Positions 16,524 to 24,872 of a stretch of 64,000 nucleotides of DNA are shown here, in pieces. Source of the stretch: Rhizobium oryzicola (GTDB taxonomy: Bacteria; Pseudomonadota; Alphaproteobacteria; Rhizobiales; Rhizobiaceae); the NCBI RefSeq assembly GCF_030504645.1, contig NZ_JAUKWQ010000004.1:1-64000 (forward strand). Reading direction: 5' to 3'. How positions within the stretch are numbered: the stretch's first letter is position 1; each line of letters begins with the position of its first letter. The notes below the pieces were generated by a model, which saw nothing but the letters and a program-made list of their open reading frames with translations, was not told the DNA's origin and did not search any database. A program made the translations under genes and the position numbers.

Positions 16524-17972
16524 TCATGAACAAGCGCGGAGGGAAGTTCTCAACATGGTTAGGTGATCGAGCGCAGCGCTGTTTAATCCTCGAGCTCGGC
16601 GTAAATAGTAGTCCTCCAACACCACACGAAGCGGCACCAGTGGGCAATCTTCCCATGCCGCGAGAACCTGCCCCCAACCTGCATTCTGGCGACAAAACGT
16701 CCCGATCGGCTGGTCGAGATAAGCGACAAGCTCCGGCCAATCATTCGGTACATGTCTGAGTGTCACCAGCGCCCGCAAATGCGCCTCAAGAAAATCGGCA
16801 TAACCGGCGGCACCGATAACCAACGCGCTCAGTCCATTTGGATCATGCTGCCGCTGCGCGTTATAGGCGGCAAACGCAACGTCGAAACCCGCAACCTCAG
16901 TCAGTTCGACCATCTGAACCTCGACCGCAGGTCCATCGATATCGATGACGACATAACCTCCCGGATAACCGACGGGCGAAGGAACAGCGACATTGGTCAG
17001 GCCATACAGTTGCGTACGCCCGGCCACATGCATATGCCCGCTGAAATGCCAGGTGAGCCCGGCCCCTGCCAGACTGCGCCCCGTCTCCAGCGACGGCATC
17101 CGCTTCAACCAGTCCGACGTGCCCACAGCGATACTTCTCTCGCCCTCGCCCATTAGGCTCAGTGGAAGAGCGGGATAATGTGAAAATGCCAACAGCGTCT
17201 TGCCCAAACGTTTCGCCCGCTGCGCGACCGCCTCGATCCATTCCAGAAGATAGGGACGTCTTGCAAGGACATGATCCCATGCCGCATCACTTTCCAGCTT
17301 CGAAAAGCCGTTTTTGCAGGTGAACACGTTCGCATCCAGAACCAGCAGCCATAATCCGTCATGCGGTTCCACCAGATAGGATGCATCGAGAGCTTCGGGA
17401 TCGCCACCTTCTGGATAGCGCTCCTGAAGCGCTTCGCGATCGCCGAAGGGCGTTTCCCAATGTCCTACATGGCCGGGGCGAGCTATGCCGTAACCTCCCA
17501 TAGCTTGCATGGCTTCGGCAGTCGACATGCCGCGCATGGCAGGCTTGACGACAGCCGGCAGCGGCGCATCGGGATCGCTGGTCACCAGCACAGGCTCGCT
17601 CTCCGCGCCAACCGTCAGCCATTTGCCCTGATGGCGGGGCTCCGGGCCGAAACAGTCGTGATTGCCGAACGTCGCGAAGAAACGAAGGCCGTGCCTCTCC
17701 TCGTAGAGCGAGAGGATGCGCTTCAGGGCAGCCACGGCACCGGGCTGCCCATCATCCGAATAGTCGCCCAGCAGAACGACGGTGCGGATACCGCGCCCGA
17801 CGATATCCTCCAGCACTGCCAGGAAGGCCGGATGGCTTTCGTTGAAGACGCGGGTGGAGGCCATGGTATCGGCCAGCGTGCGCAACGCCATGCCGCCGCT
17901 GCCCTCGTCGATCAGACCATAGCCACCATAGAGATCATGCAGATGGACATCGGCAACCACGGCAAGCTGCAT
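16524..17972 (-). CDS. Calcineurin-like metallophosphoesterase (482 residues)
   Basis: The N-terminal dinuclear-metal phosphoesterase domain shows VADVHLHD (Asp8, His10), LLGDYSDDG, FGNHDC, FSHYPALP and SGHMHVAG, the complete metal-ligand set. A C-terminal region of about 130 residues has no assignment by eye. No signal peptide is seen, so it is cytoplasmic. It is the last gene of an operon with a Ugp-like importer and a glycerophosphodiesterase, and its ATG overlaps the upstream stop by one base. A phosphodiester or phosphomonoester derived from imported glycerophosphodiesters is the likely substrate. It is longer than the CpdA/GpdQ type found at 33225. Confidence 0.85.
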   Translation of the reverse strand: MQLAVVADVHLHDLYGGYGLIDEGSGGMALRTLADTMASTRVFNESHPAFLAVLEDIVGRGIRTVVLLGDYSDDGQPGAVAALKRILSLYEERHGLRFFATFGNHDCFGPEPRHQGKWLTVGAESEPVLVTSDPDAPLPAVVKPAMRGMSTAEAMQAMGGYGIARPGHVGHWETPFGDREALQERYPEGGDPEALDASYLVEPHDGLWLLVLDANVFTCKNGFSKLESDAAWDHVLARRPYLLEWIEAVAQRAKRLGKTLLAFSHYPALPLSLMGEGERSIAVGTSDWLKRMPSLETGRSLAGAGLTWHFSGHMHVAGRTQLYGLTNVAVPSPVGYPGGYVVIDIDGPAVEVQMVELTEVAGFDVAFAAYNAQRQHDPNGLSALVIGAAGYADFLEAHLRALVTLRHVPNDWPELVAYLDQPIGTFCRQNAGWGQVLAAWEDCPLVPLRVVLEDYYLRRARGLNSAALDHLTMLRTSLRACS

Positions 17973-18694
17973 TACGCGGCGGCTCCCTGGCGCTGACCGC
18001 GCGCGGCCTCGAACAGATCAGGCCTGTCGAGATTGACGTAATCGACGCCGGCCGCCGCAATCTCGCTGTGCACGTCGCTGTCGTCGCCGCCGTAATAGAC
18101 CATGATTTCCAGGCCCGCCTTCCGGCTTGCAGCAATGATGCCGGGCCGGCGCATCTGATCAACCGTGATTTCAATGATCGATGCGTGATGAACAGCGCCG
18201 ACGAGCGACGGCGATTTGGCGATGTTGAGCGTCATCATCTTGCGGAATTCCGGCGCAATTAGTTGCAGGTCCCGCCGCATCTCCTCGGAAAAGGAGAAGT
18301 AGAAGGTGTCGCGGACCATGCCGAGATTGCGCACCAGCGCGGCCACCTTGGCGGGATCGCAGTATTTCAATTCGATGTAAACCCCTGCCCGTCCGCGCAG
18401 ATGTTCGAGATAGGCATCAAGGCGCGGCACGATCGCCCCCTTGAACGCCTCGCCGAACCAGCTGCCGGCATCCAGCGCATCGATTTCGGACGACAGAGCA
18501 TGGCCGATCGGGCCGGTGCCGTTTGTGGTGCGGTCCAGCGTCTCGTCGTGGAAGACGTAGAGAATGCCGTCGGCGCTTTCGCGCACGTCGAGCTCAATAT
18601 AGTCGGCCCCCTGTTCCAGCGCGAGATCGGCAGCGGCAAAGGTGTTTTCCGGCGCAAACGTGTTGGCGCCACGGTGGGATACGATTTTTGTCAC
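17972..18694 (-). CDS. Glycerophosphodiester phosphodiesterase
   Basis: The 240-residue enzyme hydrolyses glycerophosphodiesters to glycerol 3-phosphate and an alcohol. The GDPD signature is clear: SHRGANTFAPENTFAA at the N-terminus, YIELDVRESADGILYVFHDETLDRTTNGTG, and EIDALDAGSW. Length matches cytoplasmic UgpQ. No signal peptide is seen. It lies directly downstream of a Ugp-like ATPase (15 bp) and overlaps the metallophosphoesterase start. The order transporter-GDPD is the classic ugp arrangement, supporting a phosphodiester substrate for this importer. Confidence 0.93.
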   Translation of the reverse strand: MTKIVSHRGANTFAPENTFAAADLALEQGADYIELDVRESADGILYVFHDETLDRTTNGTGPIGHALSSEIDALDAGSWFGEAFKGAIVPRLDAYLEHLRGRAGVYIELKYCDPAKVAALVRNLGMVRDTFYFSFSEEMRRDLQLIAPEFRKMMTLNIAKSPSLVGAVHHASIIEITVDQMRRPGIIAASRKAGLEIMVYYGGDDSDVHSEIAAAGVDYVNLDRPDLFEAARGQRQGAAA

Positions 18695-18709
18695 GGAAGA
18701 AAGATCCTG

Positions 18710-19822
18710 TCAGAGTGCCGGTTGCAGCGCGGCGGTGCGGCTGTCGGCGGAATGCGAAAGATCGGGATGAAGGCCGCCGAGGCGATCGCCGGTGGCATCG
18801 AAGAGAAGCCCAAGCTCCGGTTTCCATGTGAGGCCCACGGATGCGCCGGTGGCATGGCGCACCGTTTCCCCATATTCAAGCGCGTGGATCGGCCCGGCCG
18901 GCGTATCGACGGTGTAGAAGACCTCGCGACCCATCGGCTCGACGCTGGCGATGAGACCGGACAGCGGCGCATCCACCGGCGCAACGAGGCTGATGTCCTC
19001 CGGCCGCAAGCCGAAGGTTACGTCGCCGGAATGATCGGCGCTCAGCTGGAAGCTCTCATCTGCGACCTTCAGAACACGGCCCGTCGCATGCCCCTTCACC
19101 CGGTTCATCGGCGGCGTGCCGATGAAGCCCGCGACGAAGAGGTTGTTGGGACGGCGATAAAGATCATCCGGCGTGCCGATCTGGGCAATCTCGCCATTGT
19201 TCATGCAGATGATGCGGTCGGCCATGGTGATCGCCTCGATCTGGTCATGGGTGACGATCAGCGTGGTGATCCCGAGACGCTTCTGGATGGCTTTAAGCTC
19301 GGCCCGCATGGCAATGCGCAGCGTCGCATCAAGGTTGGAGAGCGGCTCGTCGAGCAGCAGGATGTTCGGCTCCTTTACCAGCGCCCGCGCCAGCGCCACG
19401 CGCTGCTGCTGGCCGCCGGACAGCTGCGACGGCCGCCGGTCGAGCAGCGCGCCGATCTGCACCAGGCTTGCCGCCTCCTCGACCCGGCGCGCTGTTTCCG
19501 GCTTGCCGACTGATTTGAAGCGCAGCGGGAAGGCGATGTTTTCGCGCACCGTGAGATTGGGATAAAGCGCATAGGACTGGAAGACGATGCCGACATTGCG
19601 GTCGCGGGCATCGACGCGGCTGACATCATGCCCATCAAAGGCAATTTCGCCGGCGCTCGGGGCGTAAAGTCCGGCGAGCAGGAAGAGCGTCGTGGATTTG
19701 CCGCAGCCGGAAGGGCCCAGGATGGCAACGAATTCCCCGTCCTCGATGGTGAGGTTCATCGGCTTCAGAACACGGGTCTCGCCCCAGCTCTTGCTGACAT
19801 TGGTAAGTGTAATCTGGGCCAT
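18710..19822 (-). CDS. ABC importer ATPase, UgpC/MalK type
   Basis: The 370-residue ATPase has Walker [10 protein letters not shown] at about 36-44, signature LSGGQQQR, Walker B ILLLDEP, switch segment VTHDQIEAIT, and a C-terminal TOBE/regulatory domain with FGLRPEDI. This is the CUT1 sugar/glycerol-phosphate type. The ATG is preceded by a short gap of five bases after the permease stop. It should energise the two permeases encoded upstream. Confidence 0.92.
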   Translation of the reverse strand: MAQITLTNVSKSWGETRVLKPMNLTIEDGEFVAILGPSGCGKSTTLFLLAGLYAPSAGEIAFDGHDVSRVDARDRNVGIVFQSYALYPNLTVRENIAFPLRFKSVGKPETARRVEEAASLVQIGALLDRRPSQLSGGQQQRVALARALVKEPNILLLDEPLSNLDATLRIAMRAELKAIQKRLGITTLIVTHDQIEAITMADRIICMNNGEIAQIGTPDDLYRRPNNLFVAGFIGTPPMNRVKGHATGRVLKVADESFQLSADHSGDVTFGLRPEDISLVAPVDAPLSGLIASVEPMGREVFYTVDTPAGPIHALEYGETVRHATGASVGLTWKPELGLLFDATGDRLGGLHPDLSHSADSRTAALQPAL

Positions 19823-19827
19823 GGCCG

Positions 19828-20892
19828 TTATCCCTTGATACCGCCGAAACTCATCTGCGTGATGTATTTCTGCGTGAAGCTGTAAAGGATCAGCACGGGC
19901 AGCAGGTAGACGATGCCAACGGCTGCCACCATGCCATAGTCAACGCCCATGTGATCCTGAGAAACGAAGAACAGATAGAGGCTCATCGTGAACTGGGTTT
20001 TCTCGATTAGCAGCGTCTGAACGAGCACGTATTCCTCCCAGCCGCGCAGGAAGGTGAAGGTGGCGATCGCAATGATGCCGGAACGCACCTGCGGCAGCAC
20101 CACCATGCGAAATGCCTGCGAACGCGTCGCGCCATCGGTCACCGCGCTCATCTCGATGTCCCAGGGCACCGTGTCGAAGAAGCCCTTCATCACGAAGATC
20201 GCATAGGGCAGTTCCAGCGCGCTCAGCACAAGCACCACGGCGGAAAGGCTGTTCAGCATGCCCATGTAGTGAAGCTGCACGAAGACGGCGACAGTGAGCG
20301 CCAGCGCCGGAAAGGCGTGCAGCATCAGGAGGCCACGGAGGAAAGCTTCCCGTCCGACAAAGGCAAAGCGCGACAGCGCATAGGCGGCGGGCGTTGCCAC
20401 CAGCGTCACGATCGCCGTCTGCGCGATGGCAAAGGCGAGCGAAGTGCCAAGCGAGGCCCAGACCGAGGGCAACAGATCACTTCGGGTATTTCCCGATCCG
20501 CTGATGTCGCGGGTCAGGAGAAAGCGATAGTTCGAAAGCGTCATGAAGGGCGCAACGAAAATCGCCATCAACAGCAGAATGGCGAGACCGAGCACGGCCC
20601 AGGCAAGCCATGGCCGTTTAAGGCGGGTTGCTCCGAGGCAGAGCGCGACCGCACCGAGATAGGCGAGCGCCGCAATCCCCGCACTGCGCCACATCACCAG
20701 CCGGCTGACGGCATCATCCGAGGAGGTGAAGGATTTCACCAGCAGCCAGAGATAAGGCAGCAGAACGGGGATGGAGACGAGCGTCAGGAAAACCAGGATG
20801 AAGGCAAGGAAGCCGGCACGGTTCAGCATGCCGCGCCGCTCCAGGCGCGCCCAGTCGAGATCGGTCATCGCAGTTGTCATGGCTGAGGACAT
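19828..20892 (-). CDS. ABC importer permease, UgpE/MalG-like
   Basis: The 354-residue inner-membrane protein is longer than the usual 280 residues because of extra hydrophobic segments near residues 50-110. The coupling loop is present in modified form (EMSAVTDGATRSQAFRMVVLP). The ATG overlaps the stop of the upstream permease by one base. It forms the channel with the 303-residue partner. The inserted extra helices may distinguish this subgroup from standard UgpE. Confidence 0.88.
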   Translation of the reverse strand: MSSAMTTAMTDLDWARLERRGMLNRAGFLAFILVFLTLVSIPVLLPYLWLLVKSFTSSDDAVSRLVMWRSAGIAALAYLGAVALCLGATRLKRPWLAWAVLGLAILLLMAIFVAPFMTLSNYRFLLTRDISGSGNTRSDLLPSVWASLGTSLAFAIAQTAIVTLVATPAAYALSRFAFVGREAFLRGLLMLHAFPALALTVAVFVQLHYMGMLNSLSAVVLVLSALELPYAIFVMKGFFDTVPWDIEMSAVTDGATRSQAFRMVVLPQVRSGIIAIATFTFLRGWEEYVLVQTLLIEKTQFTMSLYLFFVSQDHMGVDYGMVAAVGIVYLLPVLILYSFTQKYITQMSFGGIKG

Positions 20893-21803
20893 CAGAGCAC
20901 CTCAATCTTGGGCGCGGCAAAGGTGGAGCGCATGTCGGTGAGGCGCCATTGCAACAGCGTGATCACCACGCCGATCACCATCAGGCCGAGCGCCAGCGCG
21001 GCCCCATAGGCGTAAGCGCCGTTCTCAAAGGCGCGGCGATAGATGTAGAGCGCGTAAGGGGTCGAGTCATAGACCGGACCGCCGCCGGTAATCAGCAGGA
21101 TATATTCATAGGTCGTCATCAGGGACAGGGCCTGGTAGATGGTGATGAAACGGATCGGCTGCGACAGCGCTGGCGCCACGACATGGCGCAGCACGCCCCA
21201 TTCGCTGGCTCCATCGACGCGCGCGGCATTGGCGAGATGCGCTGGGATCGAGCGGATCGACGAGGTGAGGATCACCATGGCGAAGGACGCGCCCACGAGG
21301 CCATTGGCAAGCACGACCAGCATCAGCGGATAATCATTGCGCAGATTGACGGTTGGAAGGCCGAGCGCAATCGTCACCTGCGCCAGCAGGCCGGAGGGTG
21401 TCGGATCGGCGATCCAGATCCACAGCATGCCGTAGAGGACGGCCGGGCTCATGCGAGGCAAAAGCCACAGGCCTCGAAAGAAGTTGCCGAGCTTTTCCGG
21501 GATCGCCGTCGTGGTCATCGCCAACAGCGCGCCGAGGCCGACATTGAAGAGGAACAGGGTCGAGCCGACATAGATCAGCGTCGTCATCAGCACCATCGGG
21601 ATGCGGCCGTCGCGCTGGACGATACGCTCGAAATTCAAGAGCGTGAACTGGCCGACACGCAGGTTTACCCCCATGTCGGTAAAGGCAATCACGCTGTTGA
21701 CGAGGATGGGGCCCAGAAAGAAGATCGCCAGAAGCGCGATCGCCGGCATCAGATAAAGAAGCGGTCGGGCGGGGCGATGCGCCCGAAGGCGGGTTTGTGA
21801 CAT
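20892..21803 (-). CDS. ABC importer permease, UgpA/MalF-like
   Basis: The 303-residue membrane protein has about six hydrophobic segments and the coupling loop ANAARVDGASEWGVLRHVV. It is the first permease after the binding-protein gene, from which it is separated by a 128-bp gap containing a stem-loop. Part of the Ugp-like importer whose substrate is inferred to be a glycerophosphodiester or related compound. Confidence 0.9.
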   Translation of the reverse strand: MSQTRLRAHRPARPLLYLMPAIALLAIFFLGPILVNSVIAFTDMGVNLRVGQFTLLNFERIVQRDGRIPMVLMTTLIYVGSTLFLFNVGLGALLAMTTTAIPEKLGNFFRGLWLLPRMSPAVLYGMLWIWIADPTPSGLLAQVTIALGLPTVNLRNDYPLMLVVLANGLVGASFAMVILTSSIRSIPAHLANAARVDGASEWGVLRHVVAPALSQPIRFITIYQALSLMTTYEYILLITGGGPVYDSTPYALYIYRRAFENGAYAYGAALALGLMVIGVVITLLQWRLTDMRSTFAAPKIEVL

Positions 21804-21865
21804 TGTGATCTATCCGGAATGGCCGCCGGTCCCGGCGGCAAGACGAGTGTCCTATGACGGAAGTC

Positions 21866-21894
21866 GACCGGAAACCGCCATACGGTCTCCGGTC
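21866..21894 (-). other. Stem-loop between binding-protein and permease genes
   Basis: GACCGGA and TCCGGTC pair, enclosing ACCG/CGGT around CCATA. Stem-loops in this position commonly protect the abundant binding-protein mRNA and reduce downstream expression, as in malE-malF. Function here is inferred. Confidence 0.55.
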
Positions 21895-21931
21895 GCGTGA
21901 GCACGGTCAGGGCGTGATGGCTGTCAGACCA

Positions 21932-23314
21932 TTAATTGCTCGCGGTTTCGCGGATATCGACATCCTTGCCAAACTGCAGGCCAAGCTCGTCGGCGATGAA
22001 CTCAACCGCCTGCTTCGCCGTCATCTTTCCGGTTTCGACAGCCTGCAGGCCGTTGAACAGCACCTTGTTATAGCTACCGAACTGGGTCTGGTTCGGCACG
22101 AACTGAGCGTGAACCATCATCGGAGACGCCGCGGACAGAACCCAGTTTTCCTTGTACTTCGGCATCGCCGTCTGCCCATTGGTGATGGCCGTATGATAGG
22201 AGCTGACCGCATGCTCGGTATTGAAATACGGCAGGGTCGCAAGCGCGATCAGGTCGGCGGCGATATCGGCATATTTGCTCTTCGGGTTCACCGTGTAGAG
22301 CAGCGGATGCGACAGGTTGGCAGGCTTGCCGCCCTTTTCGGCGGCGGGCGCCGGGATCCAGCCGATCTTGTGGAAATAGCCATCCTTGTCGGTCGGCCAG
22401 GTCGCGCCATTCTTGTCGCCCAACTGCCAGGCAACCGCCCACACACCCTGGTGGAAGAGGAAGGCCTTGTCCTGTTTGAAGGCGTTCTGGATCGTATCCC
22501 AGCTCATGGCCGTGTTGTCGACCGGCGTCACGCCCTGGCGGGCATTGCGCTCGTACCAGGCCAGCGCCTTGGTCATTTCCGCCTTCGGGAAGATCAGCTT
22601 GCCGGTCTTCTCGTCGATGAACTTGACGCCGTAGGACTGGAAGACCATCAGATAGTCGATGCCGACATTCGGGCGATGCAGCATGCCGTATTGCGCGGCC
22701 TTGCCGTCGACGACCTGCTTGGCGAGCGCAGTCAGGTCATCCAGCGTGAACTCGCCGGATTCGACCTTGGCCGGCAGGCTTTCGATGAAGGCCTCGTCCT
22801 TGCCGATCTTGCGCAGCATGTCCTTGTTGTAGAAGAACATGCGGATTTCTGCGTCCTGCGGAATGCCATAGATCTTGCCGTCGGTTGCCTTCGCGGCCGT
22901 CCACAGGACCGGCAGAATGTCGCCATAGGCCCAGGGCGTGGAGGCAATCTTGGCATCCATGGCCATGGCATTGCCGTCTTCGGCAAACTTGCCGATCCAT
23001 TCATGCGGCAGGATATAAAGATCGGGGCCCTGCCCGACCGAGAACGCCTTCATATTTTCCAGCGCCAGATCGTCCCAGCCCTTGGCGGCGCTGGCATTCG
23101 ACTCGATGACGATGTGCTTGTCGACGCCAGCTGCCTTGAACTGGTGGTTCATGATTTCGGCAGCGGCTTCGATATTGGTGATGCGCGCCGGAGCACTCTT
23201 ATCTACGAGCGTGGAAAGCTTGATCCTGATGTCTTCGGCGTGGGCCATACCACCGGTTAGGGCAGCAAGAGCAACAGTGGCGAGTAAGGCGAGAGATTTG
23301 GTCATGAGCATCAT
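21932..23314 (-). CDS. ABC importer solute-binding protein, UgpB/CUT1 type
   Basis: The 460-residue protein has a signal peptide ending near GMAHA-EDIRI (about residue 26). The mature part fits cluster-D carbohydrate-binding proteins (SBP_bac_1 fold), with YGIPQDAEIRMFFYNKDML typical of the hinge region. Three ATGs lie within the first ten bases; the outermost is given. Gene order and the GDPD and metallophosphoesterase downstream suggest a phosphodiester ligand, but other sugars are possible. The promoter lies in the divergent region shared with the ROK regulator. Confidence 0.87.
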   Translation of the reverse strand: MMLMTKSLALLATVALAALTGGMAHAEDIRIKLSTLVDKSAPARITNIEAAAEIMNHQFKAAGVDKHIVIESNASAAKGWDDLALENMKAFSVGQGPDLYILPHEWIGKFAEDGNAMAMDAKIASTPWAYGDILPVLWTAAKATDGKIYGIPQDAEIRMFFYNKDMLRKIGKDEAFIESLPAKVESGEFTLDDLTALAKQVVDGKAAQYGMLHRPNVGIDYLMVFQSYGVKFIDEKTGKLIFPKAEMTKALAWYERNARQGVTPVDNTAMSWDTIQNAFKQDKAFLFHQGVWAVAWQLGDKNGATWPTDKDGYFHKIGWIPAPAAEKGGKPANLSHPLLYTVNPKSKYADIAADLIALATLPYFNTEHAVSSYHTAITNGQTAMPKYKENWVLSAASPMMVHAQFVPNQTQFGSYNKVLFNGLQAVETGKMTAKQAVEFIADELGLQFGKDVDIRETASN

Positions 23315-23329
23315 TCCGATTTGCGTTGA

Positions 23330-23354
23330 TTATTTAATTAACTTGCTTAAATAA
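23330..23354. promoter_or_regulatory. Candidate ROK-regulator operator
   Basis: TTATTTAA and TTAAATAA form a perfect 8-bp inverted repeat around 9 bp, 16 bp upstream of the binding-protein ATG and between the divergent genes. The form TTATTT-N-AAATAA resembles NagC/Mlc operators, which also belong to ROK proteins. Confidence 0.7.
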
Positions 23355-23400
23355 AACTTTCATGACATCGCCTGAGAAATGGATGAGGAGGATGGATAGG

Positions 23401-24543
23401 ATGCTGACGCACCAACGCCACCTGCAGGCAATCGGACGCACCCAACGCGACATCATTGGGCATCTTCGGCGCAAAGGAGCTGCCTCGCGTGCAGAACTTG
23501 CCGACCTATGCGGCGTGACGACAGCCGCTATCAGCATGATGACGCGTGACTTGATCGAGCGCGGCATTCTCACGGAAGGGTCAAGGCGCAGTGGCGGGAG
23601 GGGAGCACCACATGTCGATCTGATACTGAACCCGCGGGCGGGGTATGCACTCGGCATCCACGCCAATCGCTTTTCCATCACGATGGCCATGTTGGATTTC
23701 GGCGGAACGATCGTGGGAGAGTGGCAGATCTCGGGCTCCTATTCATCTTTCTCGGAAGTCCGTTCGGTTCTCATCGAAGGGAAACAGGAGCTGTTGCGGC
23801 GGCACGCTATCGAACCCGGGCAGCTGATCGGAGCCGGGATTGCAATGCCCACGCGATTTCGCGAAGGAGCAGGGCGGCTGGATCTGGCCGATGAAATCAT
23901 ATCCTGGGCGGGCGCTGATCTTGAAACGTCCCTGCGCCAATCACTCGGCTGTCCGGTTCACGTTGAGAATGATGCCAACGCGGCAGCAATGGGCGAACTG
24001 ACACTCGGCAAAGACGGTAGCCACGAAGACTTTGTTTATCTGTATTTGTCGGAAGGGATCGGTGGAGGCCTCATTATAGGAGGCAAGCTCTACCGTGGCA
24101 CCCTTGGCAATGCCGGCGAACTGGGCGCGTTGCGCGCAAGGGGGCTGTCTCGTCCATCCTTCGACGACCTTGCAGCCTGGTTCCTGGCGGAGACCGGTGG
24201 AATTCCAGAAGGAAGAGCTGAAAGGACGTGGACGGCCTATCTCGATCAGCATCCGGATGTGTTGGAGCGCTGGCTGGAGCGGGCCGGACCGGAGACGGCG
24301 AAGTTGGCCTTCCCCATTGCGGCAATCCTAGCGCCATCTGCCATCTATCTCGGCGGAACTTTGCCAAGTATGGTGCGTAACCGCCTCGCTCTCTGGCTGA
24401 ATTTTGCCGAGTCCAATCCTCATCAGGGCGGTCGCGTACTCCAGCCAAACATTATTGTACCGCAAAATGCCGCGAAGGATGCAGTGGCGCTTGGTGCTGC
24501 TGCTATGATCCTCCATGACCTGCCTCTGACTGGTCAGATGTGA
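23401..24543 (+). CDS. ROK-family transcriptional regulator
   Basis: The protein of about 380 residues has an N-terminal winged helix (RAELADLCGVTTAAISMMTRD) followed by a ROK sugar-kinase-like domain with ENDANAAAMGEL and GIGGGLIIGG. The cysteine-rich ROK zinc motif (CxCGxxGC) is not visible, so ligand sensing may differ. I favour the ATG at 23401 with GAGGAGG before it; an in-frame ATG at 23362 would add 13 residues but has no ribosome-binding site. It is divergent from the Ugp-like operon and likely controls it. Confidence 0.85.
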   Translation: MLTHQRHLQAIGRTQRDIIGHLRRKGAASRAELADLCGVTTAAISMMTRDLIERGILTEGSRRSGGRGAPHVDLILNPRAGYALGIHANRFSITMAMLDFGGTIVGEWQISGSYSSFSEVRSVLIEGKQELLRRHAIEPGQLIGAGIAMPTRFREGAGRLDLADEIISWAGADLETSLRQSLGCPVHVENDANAAAMGELTLGKDGSHEDFVYLYLSEGIGGGLIIGGKLYRGTLGNAGELGALRARGLSRPSFDDLAAWFLAETGGIPEGRAERTWTAYLDQHPDVLERWLERAGPETAKLAFPIAAILAPSAIYLGGTLPSMVRNRLALWLNFAESNPHQGGRVLQPNIIVPQNAAKDAVALGAAAMILHDLPLTGQM

Positions 24544-24872
24544 AATCAGGACAAACTGCGTTCGCTCCCATTGCATCACGAACCATGATCCTGGTGGACT
24601 GGAGGTTCGGCGGACAGGGCGCCCACCACAGATCGCAAGGTGCTGCGGAATCTGACGCACCGAACACCCCACCGCATTACCATTGCAAAAACTTTTTCAT
24701 TGATAGCTAATAATCTCCCTCGTCAAAAATCTGCGAGCTTTGCGAAGCCCGTCTTGCAACATAGTAAGCCGTCGAATAACCTCGAATAAGAATATCAGTA
24801 TAATGAAAAAATTTTCAAATACTTTCACGCTGATGTTCGAGAGGGCCGCTTCACGGCGGCATGGGAGGATGA
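24544..24872. other. Promoter region of the mannosidase operon
   Basis: No gene is seen in about 330 bp. The last 90 bp are AT-rich and hold TGAAAA-AA-TTTTCA (24804-24817), a short inverted repeat that could be an operator. The mannosidase ribosome-binding site GGGAGG is at 24863. Confidence 0.5.

Noticed and set aside
18263..19513. Plus-strand frame of 416 codons opposite the UgpC-like and GDPD genes
   Set aside because: Antisense shadow; the minus-strand proteins carry full Walker and GDPD motifs.
21854..23260. Plus-strand frame of 468 codons opposite the binding-protein gene
   Set aside because: Antisense shadow of a gene with signal peptide and binding-protein fold.
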